The notes beneath the pieces are model-generated. The model worked only from the letters and a program-made list of their open reading frames with translations, was not told the DNA's origin and ran no database searches. Position numbers and translations under genes: made by a program. From Streptomyces sp. CG1 (GTDB lineage: Bacteria > Actinomycetota > Actinomycetes > Streptomycetales > Streptomycetaceae), in NCBI RefSeq assembly GCF_041080625.1, contig NZ_CP163518.1, forward strand, positions 6,193,501 to 6,257,500: a stretch of DNA of 64,000 nucleotides. Reading direction: 5' to 3'. Shown in pieces: positions 16,264-25,080 of the stretch. Position 1 is the stretch's first letter, and the number at the start of each line of letters is the position of its first letter.

Positions 16264-16793
16264 TGCTCTCCGGGCCGAGTGAACCGGTGTGCTCCTCACG
16301 CGAACCGGTGCACGCCTGGCGGGAGCCGGTGCACGCCTGGCGGGAGCCGGTGCACGCCTGGCTGAGAAGGCGATCCGCCTCCAGCCGCGGGCCGGCCGCC
16401 GACCGTGGCCTGTCCACGGTCGAGGTCGTCATCCTCGCCCCCGTGATGATCCTCTTCATCCTGGTGCTGGTGGCCTTCGGGCAACTCGTCGACGGGCGGG
16501 GCGCGATCGACGGCGCGGCCCGGGACGCGGCACGGGCCGGATCCATCCAGAAGGACCACGCGCTCGCGATGTCCGAGGCGCGCAAGGCCGCGGAGTCGGA
16601 TCTGGCGGATGTCTGTTCCGGGCCGGTCTCGGTGGTCCAGACGAGCAGCGGTTTCAACCCGGACGTCGACCCGTTCTTCACGGTGGAGGTCAGCTGCCAG
16701 GTCCGGGGCCTCGCTATGCTGGGCCTGGACGTGCCGACCCAGCTCTCCGCCCACTTCTCCTCCCCGCTGGACCCGTACCGGAGGTCCGCGTGA
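16263..16793 (+). CDS. Second TadE/TadF-like pseudopilin with repeated N-terminus
   Basis: 176 residues. The first 40 residues contain REPVHAW three times, encoded by a 21-bp tandem repeat. Then comes a cleavage context DRG|LSTVEV, a hydrophobic helix (VVILAPVMILFILVLVAFGQ) and a domain with two Cys (DVCSGP, VSCQV). The leader is therefore unusually long for a pseudopilin. The start overlaps the previous stop by one base (TGATG), and the stop overlaps the next gene (GTGA). Confidence 0.8.
   Translation: MLSGPSEPVCSSREPVHAWREPVHAWREPVHAWLRRRSASSRGPAADRGLSTVEVVILAPVMILFILVLVAFGQLVDGRGAIDGAARDAARAGSIQKDHALAMSEARKAAESDLADVCSGPVSVVQTSSGFNPDVDPFFTVEVSCQVRGLAMLGLDVPTQLSAHFSSPLDPYRRSA
16302..16364 (+). 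repeat. 21-bp tandem repeat, three copies, in a pseudopilin leader
   Basis: Units at 16302-16322, 16323-16343 and 16344-16364 are nearly identical and in frame, each encoding EPVHAWR/L. Copy number is likely to vary between strains by slippage. Confidence 0.85.
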
Positions 16794-17251
16794 GAGACGT
16801 CGTACGCACCTGGTGGGCCGCGCGCCGAAGCCGCCTGGACGACACGGGCTCCGGCGCGGGGGCGGTCATCATCTTCGCCCTGGTCTTCCTCTCCCTGGCG
16901 GCCTTCGTCATCGACGGCGGCCTGTCCATCTCCAAGCGGGAACGCGCCGCCGACATCGCGGAACAGGCCGCCCGGTACGCCGCGCAGGACATCGACAAGG
17001 ACGCCCTGTACGAGAACGCGGGCGGCGCGGCGCCGATCAAGTACCAGGACTGCGACGCCCGGGTGAAGGCGTTCGCGCGCGAGATGGGCATGAACGCCGC
17101 GGACATCGGCGCGACGCACTGCGTCGCGGCCGACGCCGCGCATGTGGAGGTCGAGGTCCAGCTGACCTACCAGCCAGTGTTCACGGGCCTGTTCTACGGC
17201 GGCGACGTGGTCGTACACGGCCGCTCGGATGCGAAGAACGAGGTCGGCTGA
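16790..17251 (+). CDS. tadG: TadG-like pilus-associated membrane protein
   Basis: 153 residues. A short basic N-terminus is followed by a helix (GAVIIFALVFLSLAAFVIDGG) with the conserved VIDGG/LSISKRERAADIAEQAAR segment seen in TadG/Flp-associated proteins (TadE-TadG superfamily). The C-terminal domain has two Cys. It lacks the von Willebrand A domain of full-length TadG. GTG at 16790 overlaps the upstream stop and has GGAGG five bases before it. It is the last gene of the operon; only seven bases separate it from the converging gene, with no hairpin seen. Confidence 0.8.
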   Translation: MRDVVRTWWAARRSRLDDTGSGAGAVIIFALVFLSLAAFVIDGGLSISKRERAADIAEQAARYAAQDIDKDALYENAGGAAPIKYQDCDARVKAFAREMGMNAADIGATHCVAADAAHVEVEVQLTYQPVFTGLFYGGDVVVHGRSDAKNEVG

Positions 17252-17258
17252 GCCGGAC

Positions 17259-18335
17259 TCACCGGTTGACCGACTGGATCTCCTGGACGTTCATGTCCTG
17301 AGTGGTCTCGAAGGTACCGTCGGGAAGGCCGCCGCCGCTGCCGTCGGAGCCCTTCCAGGTGATCTGCCAGGTGATGCTGGCCTTCAGCTGGTACGGCGTG
17401 CCGTTCGTGGCGCGCAGGTACTTGATGCCGCACGGCGGGATCTTGCCGCCGTCTCCCTTGACCCACGGCGTACCGATCGAACCGTCGTCGTTGATCGTGC
17501 AGTTGCCCGAGGCGGGGAGGGTCGAGGCGTCCTCCGTGCCGGGATCCAGATGGAGGGCGACCGGCTTGGCGGTCGTCTCGGCCCAGAGGTTGGTCCGGGG
17601 GAGTTCCGCACGGACCTTGATCTCCTGGAACCTGCCCTTGTCCAGCCAGACCCAAGTGGGCACGTTCACAGTGGACTTGGTGGTGGGCTTGAGCTCGATC
17701 TCGGTGTCGGGGACCTTGATCTGGTTGTAGGCGTACTCGGCGAGCATCTTCGGCGTGGGGGCGTGGGGGACCTTCGGCACCACGTCGGCGTCCTGCCAGA
17801 ACATGATCTTTCCGCACTGCCAGGAATCGGGGTCCTGGTCGTCGGGGGCGACGCTGCGCCAGAAGTAGCCGTTCTTGCCTATGTTGTAGTTCTTGTACCC
17901 CGGAGCCATCGACCAGGCGTCGTCGAAGTTCGCCTCGGGCTTGCCGTCCCGGTAGTGGTCGGTCCACAGCCCCTTGCCGAACCACGACTGATGGATTCCG
18001 ACGTCGCCGGCGCCGTCCGTCCTGTCCACGAACGCCTTGAGCTCGTCGCCGCTGAAGACCGGCTCGTACCAGCAGGCGGGGGGCTTCCAATTGACGTCCA
18101 CCGAGGAGAGGCTGCCCTGCCTGCCACCGGTGGGACCGCTCACTTGACGGACCTTGATGTGGGAGTAGGCGGCGGAGGCGTAGATGTTGTTGGCGTTGGC
18201 TCCGCCGGCGGGCTTCGTCGGCCGGGGTGTGGTGGGCGTCGGGGTGTCATTGGCGTAGGCGGTGCCGCTGCTGATCAGTACCAGAGCGCCCGCCGCAGCC
18301 GAGGCCAGACGCCGGGAGAGCGCGGGCTGTGTCAC
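17259..18335 (-). CDS. Secreted protein of the VQEIQxVNR family (second intact copy)
   Basis: 358 residues. It has a signal peptide (LSRRLASAAAGALVLISSGTAYA, cleavage near residue 28), a Thr/Pro spacer, and a mature domain sharing PPACWYEPV, WQCGKIMFW, TWVWLDK, LHLDPGTEDA, GNCTINDDGS, PPCGIKYLR and VQEIQSVNR with the product at 8103-9170. The GTG at 18335 is preferred: it overlaps the lipoprotein stop (GTGA) and has AAGGAG eight bases upstream. A longer in-frame start at 18386 lacks this support. The gene pair lies inside the tad locus in reverse orientation, which links the family to the cell surface. Function unknown. Confidence 0.87.
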   Translation of the reverse strand: MTQPALSRRLASAAAGALVLISSGTAYANDTPTPTTPRPTKPAGGANANNIYASAAYSHIKVRQVSGPTGGRQGSLSSVDVNWKPPACWYEPVFSGDELKAFVDRTDGAGDVGIHQSWFGKGLWTDHYRDGKPEANFDDAWSMAPGYKNYNIGKNGYFWRSVAPDDQDPDSWQCGKIMFWQDADVVPKVPHAPTPKMLAEYAYNQIKVPDTEIELKPTTKSTVNVPTWVWLDKGRFQEIKVRAELPRTNLWAETTAKPVALHLDPGTEDASTLPASGNCTINDDGSIGTPWVKGDGGKIPPCGIKYLRATNGTPYQLKASITWQITWKGSDGSGGGLPDGTFETTQDMNVQEIQSVNR

Positions 18336-18970
18336 TGCTGGCACTCCTTCGCCTGCCCCTTGACCTCGACGACCTGGGCCTTCCATGCCTTGGACGAGCC
18401 GGTCGGCGGTTGCATGAGCAGCTGGTACTTCAGGTAGCTGTCCGCGTTCTCATCGGTGTAGAGGACCTTGCCGGTGTTGATTTCCTTGCTGTAGGACTTG
18501 GCCTGGTTCCGGCAGAAGGCGACGAGCGTTCGCTTGCCACCGCTCAGCGAGGTGACGACGGAGTTGTAGTACCTGTCCGTCCCGGTAGGAGTCCACCCTC
18601 CCTTAACCCACGCCTGAATCTGCGACTTGGCGTACTGCGCCGCCTGGCCGCCCGAGTAGTACTGGTACGCGGGGTCGTTCGGGTCCTGCTTGACGATGCC
18701 GTGCTTCAGCGCCCGGATGTAGTTCTCCGCGTCGGCGAGCGCAGCCGCCTGCTGTGCGTTGGACGGCTTGGTGAAGTCGAAGACCAGGTTCAGGTCCTTC
18801 GGAACGCTGACGTCCGGACCGCCGCCACCAGTCGTGGCGGAAGGCGAAGGGCTGCTCGACCCCTTGTCCGCCCCCTTGATGCCGTCCGTCTTGCCGCCTC
18901 CGCCGCAGGCGGTGAGCAACAGGGCTGCGGTGGTGGTCATGGTGGTGAGGATCAGGGTGCGGCGGGCCAC
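18332..18970 (-). CDS. Lipoprotein partner of the secreted VQEIQxVNR protein (second copy)
   Basis: 212 residues. GTG at 18970 with GGGAG eight bases upstream begins VARRTLILTT, and a lipobox LLLTAC precedes a Gly-rich spacer. The globular part matches the lipoprotein at 9158-9814 in order of motifs (DAENYIRALKHG, DPNDP, YYSGG, TGTDRYYN, AFCRN, TGKVLY). It is the first gene of a two-gene operon with the secreted protein. A further in-frame ATG at 19006 would place 12 polar residues before the lipid signal and is less likely. Confidence 0.87.
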   Translation of the reverse strand: MARRTLILTTMTTTAALLLTACGGGGKTDGIKGADKGSSSPSPSATTGGGGPDVSVPKDLNLVFDFTKPSNAQQAAALADAENYIRALKHGIVKQDPNDPAYQYYSGGQAAQYAKSQIQAWVKGGWTPTGTDRYYNSVVTSLSGGKRTLVAFCRNQAKSYSKEINTGKVLYTDENADSYLKYQLLMQPPTGSSKAWKAQVVEVKGQAKECQQ

Positions 18971-19145
18971 GGTTGAGTCTCCCCCGGAGGTCGGTGTGTG
19001 TCGCAATGGACGAAAGTATCAGGGGGGTATGACGGCCCCTTGGGGAACAGCGGGGGGTTGTGTGGAACTTGTGCAGAGTCCGGGGGTGACCGGAGCGGAG
19101 GGCGACCGAGCAGGCCGGGGACCGCGGTGTCGGTCCGGCCGCCCC

Positions 19146-19175
19146 TTCGACGCTGTCAGTGCGAGTCAATAGGAT
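19146..19175 (+). promoter_or_regulatory. Possible promoter of the LysM-BTAD gene
   Basis: TTCGAC (19146-19151) and TAGGAT (19170-19175) are spaced by 18 bases; a second TAGGCT box follows at 19181-19186. The boxes lie 50-65 bases before the ATG at 19236. Confidence 0.4.
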
Positions 19176-19235
19176 CTCTGTAGGCTCTCAGCACTCCGGC
19201 CACATTTCCCGCCCATACGACCCAGGACACCCGCC

Positions 19236-22193
19236 ATGGCGCGACGCAGCACATCAAGCTCGACGGGAAGCCCGACGGGCCCGCGGAACCGGACACCCCA
19301 GCCGGTGCGCGTGCGCCAGCGTACGTTCGGGGACTTCGTCATGGCGTTCCTCGCGTTCGTCGCGCTGCTCGCGCTCGTCGTCGGTGTACCCGGCGCGCTG
19401 GCCTACTTCGTCGGCTGGCCGCTGCCGCACGGGCTGCCGTCGCAGGACTGGCTGACGCAGGAGATCACCGTGCAGACCTTCCTGCACGTCCTCACCGTCG
19501 TCGTCTGGTTCGCCTGGGCCCAGTTCACGGCCTGTGTGCTCGTGGAGATCAGGGCCGCCGTCTCCGGTGTCGGCCTGCCGGGCCGCGTCCCGGGCGCCGG
19601 CCCCAGCCAGTTGCTCGCGCGGCAGCTCGTCACCGCGCTGCTCCTCGTGGGGGCCACCGCCGCCAGCCTCACGCCCGGGCTGTCGCAGCTCGGGCACAAC
19701 TCCGGCCCGGAGGGCAACCACAAGGGCACGGTCGCCGCCGCCCAGCAGACCCCGGGGCTGCTCTCCGAGCAGCAGGCCAAGGCCGCCGCGGCGGCCGTCG
19801 CCGAACAGGCGGACCACGTCGCGGCGCAGGCCTGGGCCGACGGCGGCAAGCACGGAGCCACCAAGTTCTACCGGATCCAGCCGCCCGAGGGCCGCCACCA
19901 CGACTCCCTGTGGGAGATAGCCCAGCGCCACCTCGGCGACGGCCGCCGGTACAAGGAGATCTACGAACTCAACAAGGACCGTCTCCAGGCCGACGGCTCC
20001 CGCCTCACCGAGGCCAGCCTGATCCGTCCCGGCTGGATCATGGAGATGCCCGGCGACGCCCACGGCGGCGAACTCGTCGAGATGCCCGACGCGCACATCT
20101 CCCATGCCGCGCAGAAGCAGATCCAGCAGTACGACAAGTCCGGCCACCACGCCCACGAACAGGGCCACCACGCTCACGGACCAGAGCGGCACGCCCAGGG
20201 CGGCGGCCATGTGTCCCTGCCCGAGCAGCGAGGGTCGGCCGAGGGCGCAGGCGCGGACGGCGCCGGACAGCAGACCCGGGAGCACGCCACCGCTTCCCAG
20301 GGCCACTCCTTCGGCCTGTCCGAAGCCCTCGTCGGCGCCCCCCTGCTGGCCGCCGGTCTGCTCGCCGCCCTCGGCCACCGGCGCCGGCAGGCGCTGTGGC
20401 AGTCCGCGCTCGCCACCGTCGGCGGCCGCCGCGGCATGGCACCACCCACGCCGACCGGTGACGCCCAGAACGCCCAGGACGCGCTGTTCGTCGGCGCCGA
20501 CCCCGAGGCCGTACGGCTGCTGGACCGGTCGCTGCGCGGGCTCGCCGCCGCCCTCGCCGCCGAGTCCCGCCCGCTGCCCGTCGTCTACGCCGCCTGGCTG
20601 AGCCACGGCGACCTGCACCTCCAGCTCGCCCAGCCCGCCGGAAAGCCGCCGGCGCCCTGGCGGCCGGGGCAGGACCAGACGTTCTGGATGCTGTCCCGCG
20701 CGGATGCCGAGCGCTACGGCGACACCGACACCGCCGCTCCCTACCCCGGCCTGGTCAGCCTCGGCACCATGGACGACTCCCGGCTGCTGCTGAACCTCGA
20801 GGCGGTGCCCGGCATCGTCTCGCTGAGCGGCCGGGAATCCGACCGGGCCGCCGTGTTCGCCTCGGTCGCCGCCGAACTCGCCACCAGCGGCTGGTCGGAC
20901 CGCATGACCATCACCGTCGTCGGCTTCGGAGAGGACCTCACCGCGCTTGCGCCCAACCGGCTGCGCCACCTCGACGGCATCGAGGCGCTGATCGAGACCA
21001 TGGAGGCCGAGACCCGGCAGCGGCGCGGCGCACTCGGTGCCGCCGGCCACGACTCCGTCCTCACCGGACGCACCGGCCCCGCCCAGCACACCCGTTGGGC
21101 TCCCCACCTGGTACTGCTGGCCGCGCAGCCCTCCGCCGCGGACGCGGTCAAGCTCGCCGAACTCGCCGCCGACGCCAGCCGCCTCGGCATCGGCTACCTC
21201 GTCGGCACGGAGACCGACGAACTGCCCGGCGCCGCCTGGGAGATGCAGATCACCCACGAGGGCAAGCTGCTCGCCCCGCTGCTCGGACTGGAGCTGAACG
21301 CCCAGTTGCTGCCGGCCGCGCAACAGCGCGCGGTCGTGGAGCTGTTCGCCCAGGTCGACCCGGATCGCGACCCGGACGGCCCGACCACCACCCCGCCCTT
21401 CCTCGTCGACATCAGCGAACAGGGCCGGCCCGCGGTGTACGCGCGCCTCGTCGGGCCGTACGAGATCATCGGCCTCGACACTCCGGAGGACGAGCGCAGC
21501 GTTCTGCTCCAGGAGGCGCTCGCGCAGCTGCTCATGCACCGGGAGGGTGTCCACCCGCGCGTGCTCGCTGCCGGGCTGTGGCCCCGTGGTGTGACCGAGG
21601 ACGTCCGCGACGCCCTCATCGAGCGGCTGCGCGTCTGGCTGGGCACCGACCCCGACGGCAGCCCCCGGATGCGGGCCGACGCGGACGGCCGGCTCATCCT
21701 CGCCGAGTCCGTCGTCTCCGACCTGGACGTGCTGCGCTCCCTCTATCACGAGGCCACCCAGGGCAAGGGCGTCGGCAACCGTGCGGTCCGCGGGCGTCTG
21801 CTCACCGACGCGCTGGGGCTCGTGCGCGGCCCGCTCCTCGAAGGCCGCCCCAAGGACCGGTACGGATGGCTCAGCCACGAGATCATCGACGCCCAGCTCC
21901 CGCTGCTGGTCGCGGACATCGGGCTCGCGCTCTCGGAGTTCCACCTGGAGAAGGACCGCGCGGAGAAGGCGATCGAGGCACTTGAGGCGGCCCTGAAGAC
22001 GGCGCCGACGGACGAACGCCTGTGGAACGAGTCGCTGCGCGCCACCCACGCCACCGCCGACCCGGACCGCCTGCGCGCCCGCGCCGCCGACCTGCTGTCC
22101 CGCAGCGGCGCCCGTGGCCTCCCACCGCGCACCGAGGCTCTTCTCGACGAACTCCTGCCGACCTGGCGCGAGGGCGTCGCCGCGGCCGGATGA
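19236..22193 (+). CDS. Membrane LysM protein with C-terminal BTAD domain
   Basis: 985 residues. Three membrane helices lie at about 36-60, 80-104 and 131-149. A LysM-type peptidoglycan-binding domain follows at about 211-272 (DSLWEIAQRHLGDGRRYKEI, WIMEMP). A His/Gly-rich linker leads to another hydrophobic helix near 360-380 and a large cytoplasmic region. The C-terminal 230 residues or so resemble the bacterial transcriptional activator domain (BTAD) of SARP/AfsR proteins, with TPR-like helices (EKAIEALEAALKTAPTDERLWN). No DNA-binding ATPase signature was seen. Proteins of this layout recur beside actinomycete tad loci and may link wall contact to pilus control. The stop overlaps the prepilin peptidase start (ATGA). 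Confidence 0.85.
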   Translation: MARRSTSSSTGSPTGPRNRTPQPVRVRQRTFGDFVMAFLAFVALLALVVGVPGALAYFVGWPLPHGLPSQDWLTQEITVQTFLHVLTVVVWFAWAQFTACVLVEIRAAVSGVGLPGRVPGAGPSQLLARQLVTALLLVGATAASLTPGLSQLGHNSGPEGNHKGTVAAAQQTPGLLSEQQAKAAAAAVAEQADHVAAQAWADGGKHGATKFYRIQPPEGRHHDSLWEIAQRHLGDGRRYKEIYELNKDRLQADGSRLTEASLIRPGWIMEMPGDAHGGELVEMPDAHISHAAQKQIQQYDKSGHHAHEQGHHAHGPERHAQGGGHVSLPEQRGSAEGAGADGAGQQTREHATASQGHSFGLSEALVGAPLLAAGLLAALGHRRRQALWQSALATVGGRRGMAPPTPTGDAQNAQDALFVGADPEAVRLLDRSLRGLAAALAAESRPLPVVYAAWLSHGDLHLQLAQPAGKPPAPWRPGQDQTFWMLSRADAERYGDTDTAAPYPGLVSLGTMDDSRLLLNLEAVPGIVSLSGRESDRAAVFASVAAELATSGWSDRMTITVVGFGEDLTALAPNRLRHLDGIEALIETMEAETRQRRGALGAAGHDSVLTGRTGPAQHTRWAPHLVLLAAQPSAADAVKLAELAADASRLGIGYLVGTETDELPGAAWEMQITHEGKLLAPLLGLELNAQLLPAAQQRAVVELFAQVDPDRDPDGPTTTPPFLVDISEQGRPAVYARLVGPYEIIGLDTPEDERSVLLQEALAQLLMHREGVHPRVLAAGLWPRGVTEDVRDALIERLRVWLGTDPDGSPRMRADADGRLILAESVVSDLDVLRSLYHEATQGKGVGNRAVRGRLLTDALGLVRGPLLEGRPKDRYGWLSHEIIDAQLPLLVADIGLALSEFHLEKDRAEKAIEALEAALKTAPTDERLWNESLRATHATADPDRLRARAADLLSRSGARGLPPRTEALLDELLPTWREGVAAAG

Positions 22194-23107
22194 GCGAGGC
22201 ACTGCTGTGGGCCCTCGCCGCGCTGTGGGGCACGGCGGCGGGCGGGCTGCTCCCGAGAGCCGCCTACCGCTTCACCGTCCCGGCGGGGGAGGGCTGGCGA
22301 GATCGGTGCCCGCAGGGACATGCGCTCCGGGGCTGGCTCGGACCGGCGCGCTGCGGGGAGTGCGCACGGGGTGGCGCACGTCTTACTGAACCGCCGCACC
22401 CGGCCGAGGCTCAGCAGGACACCGAGGCGCCGTACGCGGCCGAGTCCTCGCATGCCGCCGAGCCGTCATACGTGGCCGAGCCCTCGCATGCGTGCCCCTC
22501 TCCGCCCACCGCCACCCCGCCCGGGGTCCCGTCCACCCCGCCGGCGGCTTCCTCCACCCCGCCGAGGGTCCCCTCCGCCCCGCTCCTCGCGCTCGCCACC
22601 GCCCTGACCTGTGTCGCTCTCACTGTCGCCACCGGCGCCCGCCCGGAGCTGGTGGTCTGGCTGCTGCTCGCGCCCGTCGGGGTGCTGCTGGCCGTGATCG
22701 ACTTCCGGGTGCAGCGGCTGCCCGACCCGCTGACCCTGCCGCTCGCCGTGGCCGCCCTCGCCCTGCTGGGCTTCGCCGCGCTGCTGCCCGGGCACGCCGG
22801 GCATTGGCTCACCGCGCTGTACGGCGCACTCGCCCTGGGCGCCGGCTATTTCGTGCTGTTTCTTATCAACCCGTCCGGAATGGGCTTCGGCGATGTGAAG
22901 CTGGCCGTTGGTATGGGCGCCGTACTCGGCTGGTACGGCTGGGCCACGGTCCTCCTCGGCACCTTCGCCGGCTTTCTGCTCGGCGCGGTGTACGGGGGTG
23001 CGCTCGTCGTCGTACGGCGGGCCGGGCGCAAGACGGCGATCGCGTTCGGGCCGTTCCTGATCGCGGGGGCGTTCCTGGGGCTGCTGGCGGGGGCGTACGC
23101 GGCGTAG
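22190..23107 (+). CDS. Prepilin peptidase, A24 family (TadV/PilD-like)
   Basis: 305 residues, membrane aspartic protease. The two catalytic Asp contexts are AVIDFRVQRLPD and GFGDVKLAVG, with several hydrophobic helices around them. The N-terminal 115 residues carry CPQGH...CGEC, a probable zinc-type cysteine pair, and an Ala/Pro/Ser-rich degenerate repeat (AEPSxAAEPS). It should process the Flp pilin and the TadE-like proteins encoded just upstream. ATG at 22190 overlaps the preceding stop. Confidence 0.9.
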   Translation: MSEALLWALAALWGTAAGGLLPRAAYRFTVPAGEGWRDRCPQGHALRGWLGPARCGECARGGARLTEPPHPAEAQQDTEAPYAAESSHAAEPSYVAEPSHACPSPPTATPPGVPSTPPAASSTPPRVPSAPLLALATALTCVALTVATGARPELVVWLLLAPVGVLLAVIDFRVQRLPDPLTLPLAVAALALLGFAALLPGHAGHWLTALYGALALGAGYFVLFLINPSGMGFGDVKLAVGMGAVLGWYGWATVLLGTFAGFLLGAVYGGALVVVRRAGRKTAIAFGPFLIAGAFLGLLAGAYAA

Positions 23108-23226
23108 GGTCCCCGGACGGACTGGGCGGCCACTGGATCGTCCTCGACCGCACCGATGCCGACCTGCCGCGGTCGCGTCCTGTCCAGCAGGCCTGAGCCG
23201 GATCCACGACGCCAAAGGGCCTGGCG

Positions 23227-23232
23227 TAGGCT
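23227..23232 (+). promoter_or_regulatory. Possible -10 box for mqnC
   Basis: TAGGCT, a favoured streptomycete -10 hexamer, lies 41 bases before the mqnC start. No good -35 is visible at the expected distance. Confidence 0.3.
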
Positions 23233-23273
23233 GGTTCGGTCCGTCCACAACCCTTGACGAAAGGGACCCTCTG

Positions 23274-24473
23274 GTGACCGAGAAGGCCGACCTCCAGTCT
23301 GTCCTCGACCGTGCCGCAGCCGGTGGGCGGATCACCCCGGAAGAGGCGCTCGACCTCTACCGCGACGCCCCGCTGCACGCGCTGGGCACCGCCGCCGACG
23401 CCGTACGCCGGCGCAAGTACGCCGGTATCGAGCACATCGCGACGTACATCATCGAGCGCAACATCAACTACACGAACGTGTGCGTCACGGCGTGCAAGTT
23501 CTGCGCCTTCTACGCGGCCCCCAAGGACAAGGACAAGGGCTGGACCCGCGACCTCGACGACATCCTGCGCCGTTGCGCGGAGACCGTCGAGCTGGGCGGC
23601 ACCCAGATCATGTTCCAGGGCGGCCACCACCCGGACTACGGCGTCGAGTACTACGAGAAGCACTTCAAGGCCATCAAGGACGCCTTCCCGCAGCTGGTGA
23701 TCCACAGCCTGGGTGCCTCCGAGGTCGAGCACATGGCCCGCATCTCCGGCGTCTCGGTCGAGGAGGCCATCACCCGGATCCACGAGGCCGGCCTCGACTC
23801 CTTCGCCGGCGCCGGCGCGGAACTCCTTCCCGAGCGCCCCCGCAAGGCCATCGCGCCGCTCAAGGAGTCCGGCGAGCGCTGGCTGGAGATCATGGAGACG
23901 GCGCACAAGCTGGGCGTGGAGTCGACGTCCACCATGCTGATGGGCACCGGCGAGACCAACGCCGAGCGCATCGAGCACCTGCGCATGATCCGGGACGTCC
24001 AGGACCGCACGGGCGGCTTCCGGGCCTTCATCCCGTACACCTACCAGCCCGAGAACAACCACCTCAAGGGCCGCACCCAGGCCACGCTCTTCGAGTACCT
24101 GCGCATGATCGCGATCGCCCGCCTCTTCCTGGACAACGTCCAGCACATCCAGGGCTCGTGGCTCACCACCGGCAAGGAGGTCGGCCAGCTGTCGCTGCAC
24201 TACGGCGCGGACGATCTCGGCTCGATCATGCTGGAGGAGAACGTCGTCTCCTCGGCCGGCGCCAAGCACCGCTCCAACCGCCTGGAGATCATCGACCTGA
24301 TCCGCAAGGCGGGCCGCGTCCCGGCGCAGCGCGCCACGACGTACGAGCACCTGGTCGTCCACGACGACCCCGCGAACGACCCCGTCGACGACCGCGTGGT
24401 CTCCCATTTCTCCTCCACGGCCATCGCGGGCGGCACGGCCCACCCCGAACTGAAGCTGCTGGCCTCCAACTAG
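23274..24473 (+). CDS. mqnC: Cyclic dehypoxanthinyl futalosine synthase (radical SAM)
   Basis: 399 residues. The radical SAM motif is Cys70-x3-Cys74-x2-Cys77 (CVTACKFCAF), followed by the GGTQIMFQGG and HSLGASEVEHM segments typical of the MqnC/MqnE/CofH group. In the futalosine pathway MqnC cyclises dehypoxanthine futalosine in the cytoplasm. Streptomycetes use this pathway instead of the MenFDHCEB route for menaquinone. GTG start with AAGGG upstream. A second small gene follows after seven bases. Menaquinone made here is the electron acceptor for the nuo complex encoded about 6 kb downstream. Confidence 0.95.
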   Translation: MTEKADLQSVLDRAAAGGRITPEEALDLYRDAPLHALGTAADAVRRRKYAGIEHIATYIIERNINYTNVCVTACKFCAFYAAPKDKDKGWTRDLDDILRRCAETVELGGTQIMFQGGHHPDYGVEYYEKHFKAIKDAFPQLVIHSLGASEVEHMARISGVSVEEAITRIHEAGLDSFAGAGAELLPERPRKAIAPLKESGERWLEIMETAHKLGVESTSTMLMGTGETNAERIEHLRMIRDVQDRTGGFRAFIPYTYQPENNHLKGRTQATLFEYLRMIAIARLFLDNVQHIQGSWLTTGKEVGQLSLHYGADDLGSIMLEENVVSSAGAKHRSNRLEIIDLIRKAGRVPAQRATTYEHLVVHDDPANDPVDDRVVSHFSSTAIAGGTAHPELKLLASN

Positions 24474-24480
24474 GCGCGCG

Positions 24481-25080
24481 GTGCTGACACTTCACGTCGC
24501 CGAGCGGTCCCCCGAGACGGCGGTTCTGGTCGACGGGGCGTCCGTCGCCGCCGTCGGCCCGTACGAGGAACTGGCCGCCGCCGAGCCCCGGGCCAAGGTG
24601 CGGCGCTGGCCCGGCATCCTCACCTCGGGACTGCTGAATCCGTACGGTCCGGAGCTGCTGGAGGCCACCTACCACCCTGACCCCCGCGAGGCCGACGTCC
24701 TCGGCACCGAGCCCATCGGCGGGGAGCGGGCCCGGGAGATCTTCCGCGGCGATCCCGCACGCCTCGGCGCGAGCGCGCGACGCGGGGTGCAGCGGATGCT
24801 GGCACACGGCACGGTGGCGGTGGCCGGAGAACTGCGGTCGCGGGCCGCGGTCGACGCGGTGCGCAGGGCCGGGCTCGCGGTGGGGCAGCGGCCCGACCGC
24901 CTTCCGGGCCCGGCGGCGCTGTCCCCGACCCCGCTGATCCTGCTGCCGCGGCTCGTCCCGGGCGGGCCCGCCCGCTTCGCCGTGTTCGACGTCGCGGACC
25001 GCGCCGAACTGGTCCGCCGCGGCGCCGGAACCTGCGTGGCGACCGTGATCGGCGGGCGGTTGGTGTACCGGGGCCGCTGA
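24481..25080 (+). CDS. Imidazolonepropionase-like (amidohydrolase N-terminal) protein
   Basis: 199 residues, very Ala/Arg/Pro-rich. The N-terminus resembles the beta-sandwich entrance of amidohydrolases (VLVDGASVAAVGPYEEL, WPGILTSGLLN), and the end resembles their closing strand (TCVATVIGGRLVYRGR). The central metal-binding His-x-His is missing; the position after PG reads ILTSGLLNPY. It is about half the length of a complete amidohydrolase. It lies seven bases after mqnC and is probably co-transcribed. A complete amidohydrolase, aminofutalosine deaminase, works in some futalosine pathways, so this may be a degenerate or repurposed relative; that link is speculative. Confidence 0.7.
   Translation: MLTLHVAERSPETAVLVDGASVAAVGPYEELAAAEPRAKVRRWPGILTSGLLNPYGPELLEATYHPDPREADVLGTEPIGGERAREIFRGDPARLGASARRGVQRMLAHGTVAVAGELRSRAAVDAVRRAGLAVGQRPDRLPGPAALSPTPLILLPRLVPGGPARFAVFDVADRAELVRRGAGTCVATVIGGRLVYRGR

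Noticed and set aside
19254..22202. 982-codon minus-strand open frame
   Set aside because: Fully antisense to the LysM-BTAD gene; Gly/Arg/Glu-rich with no motifs.
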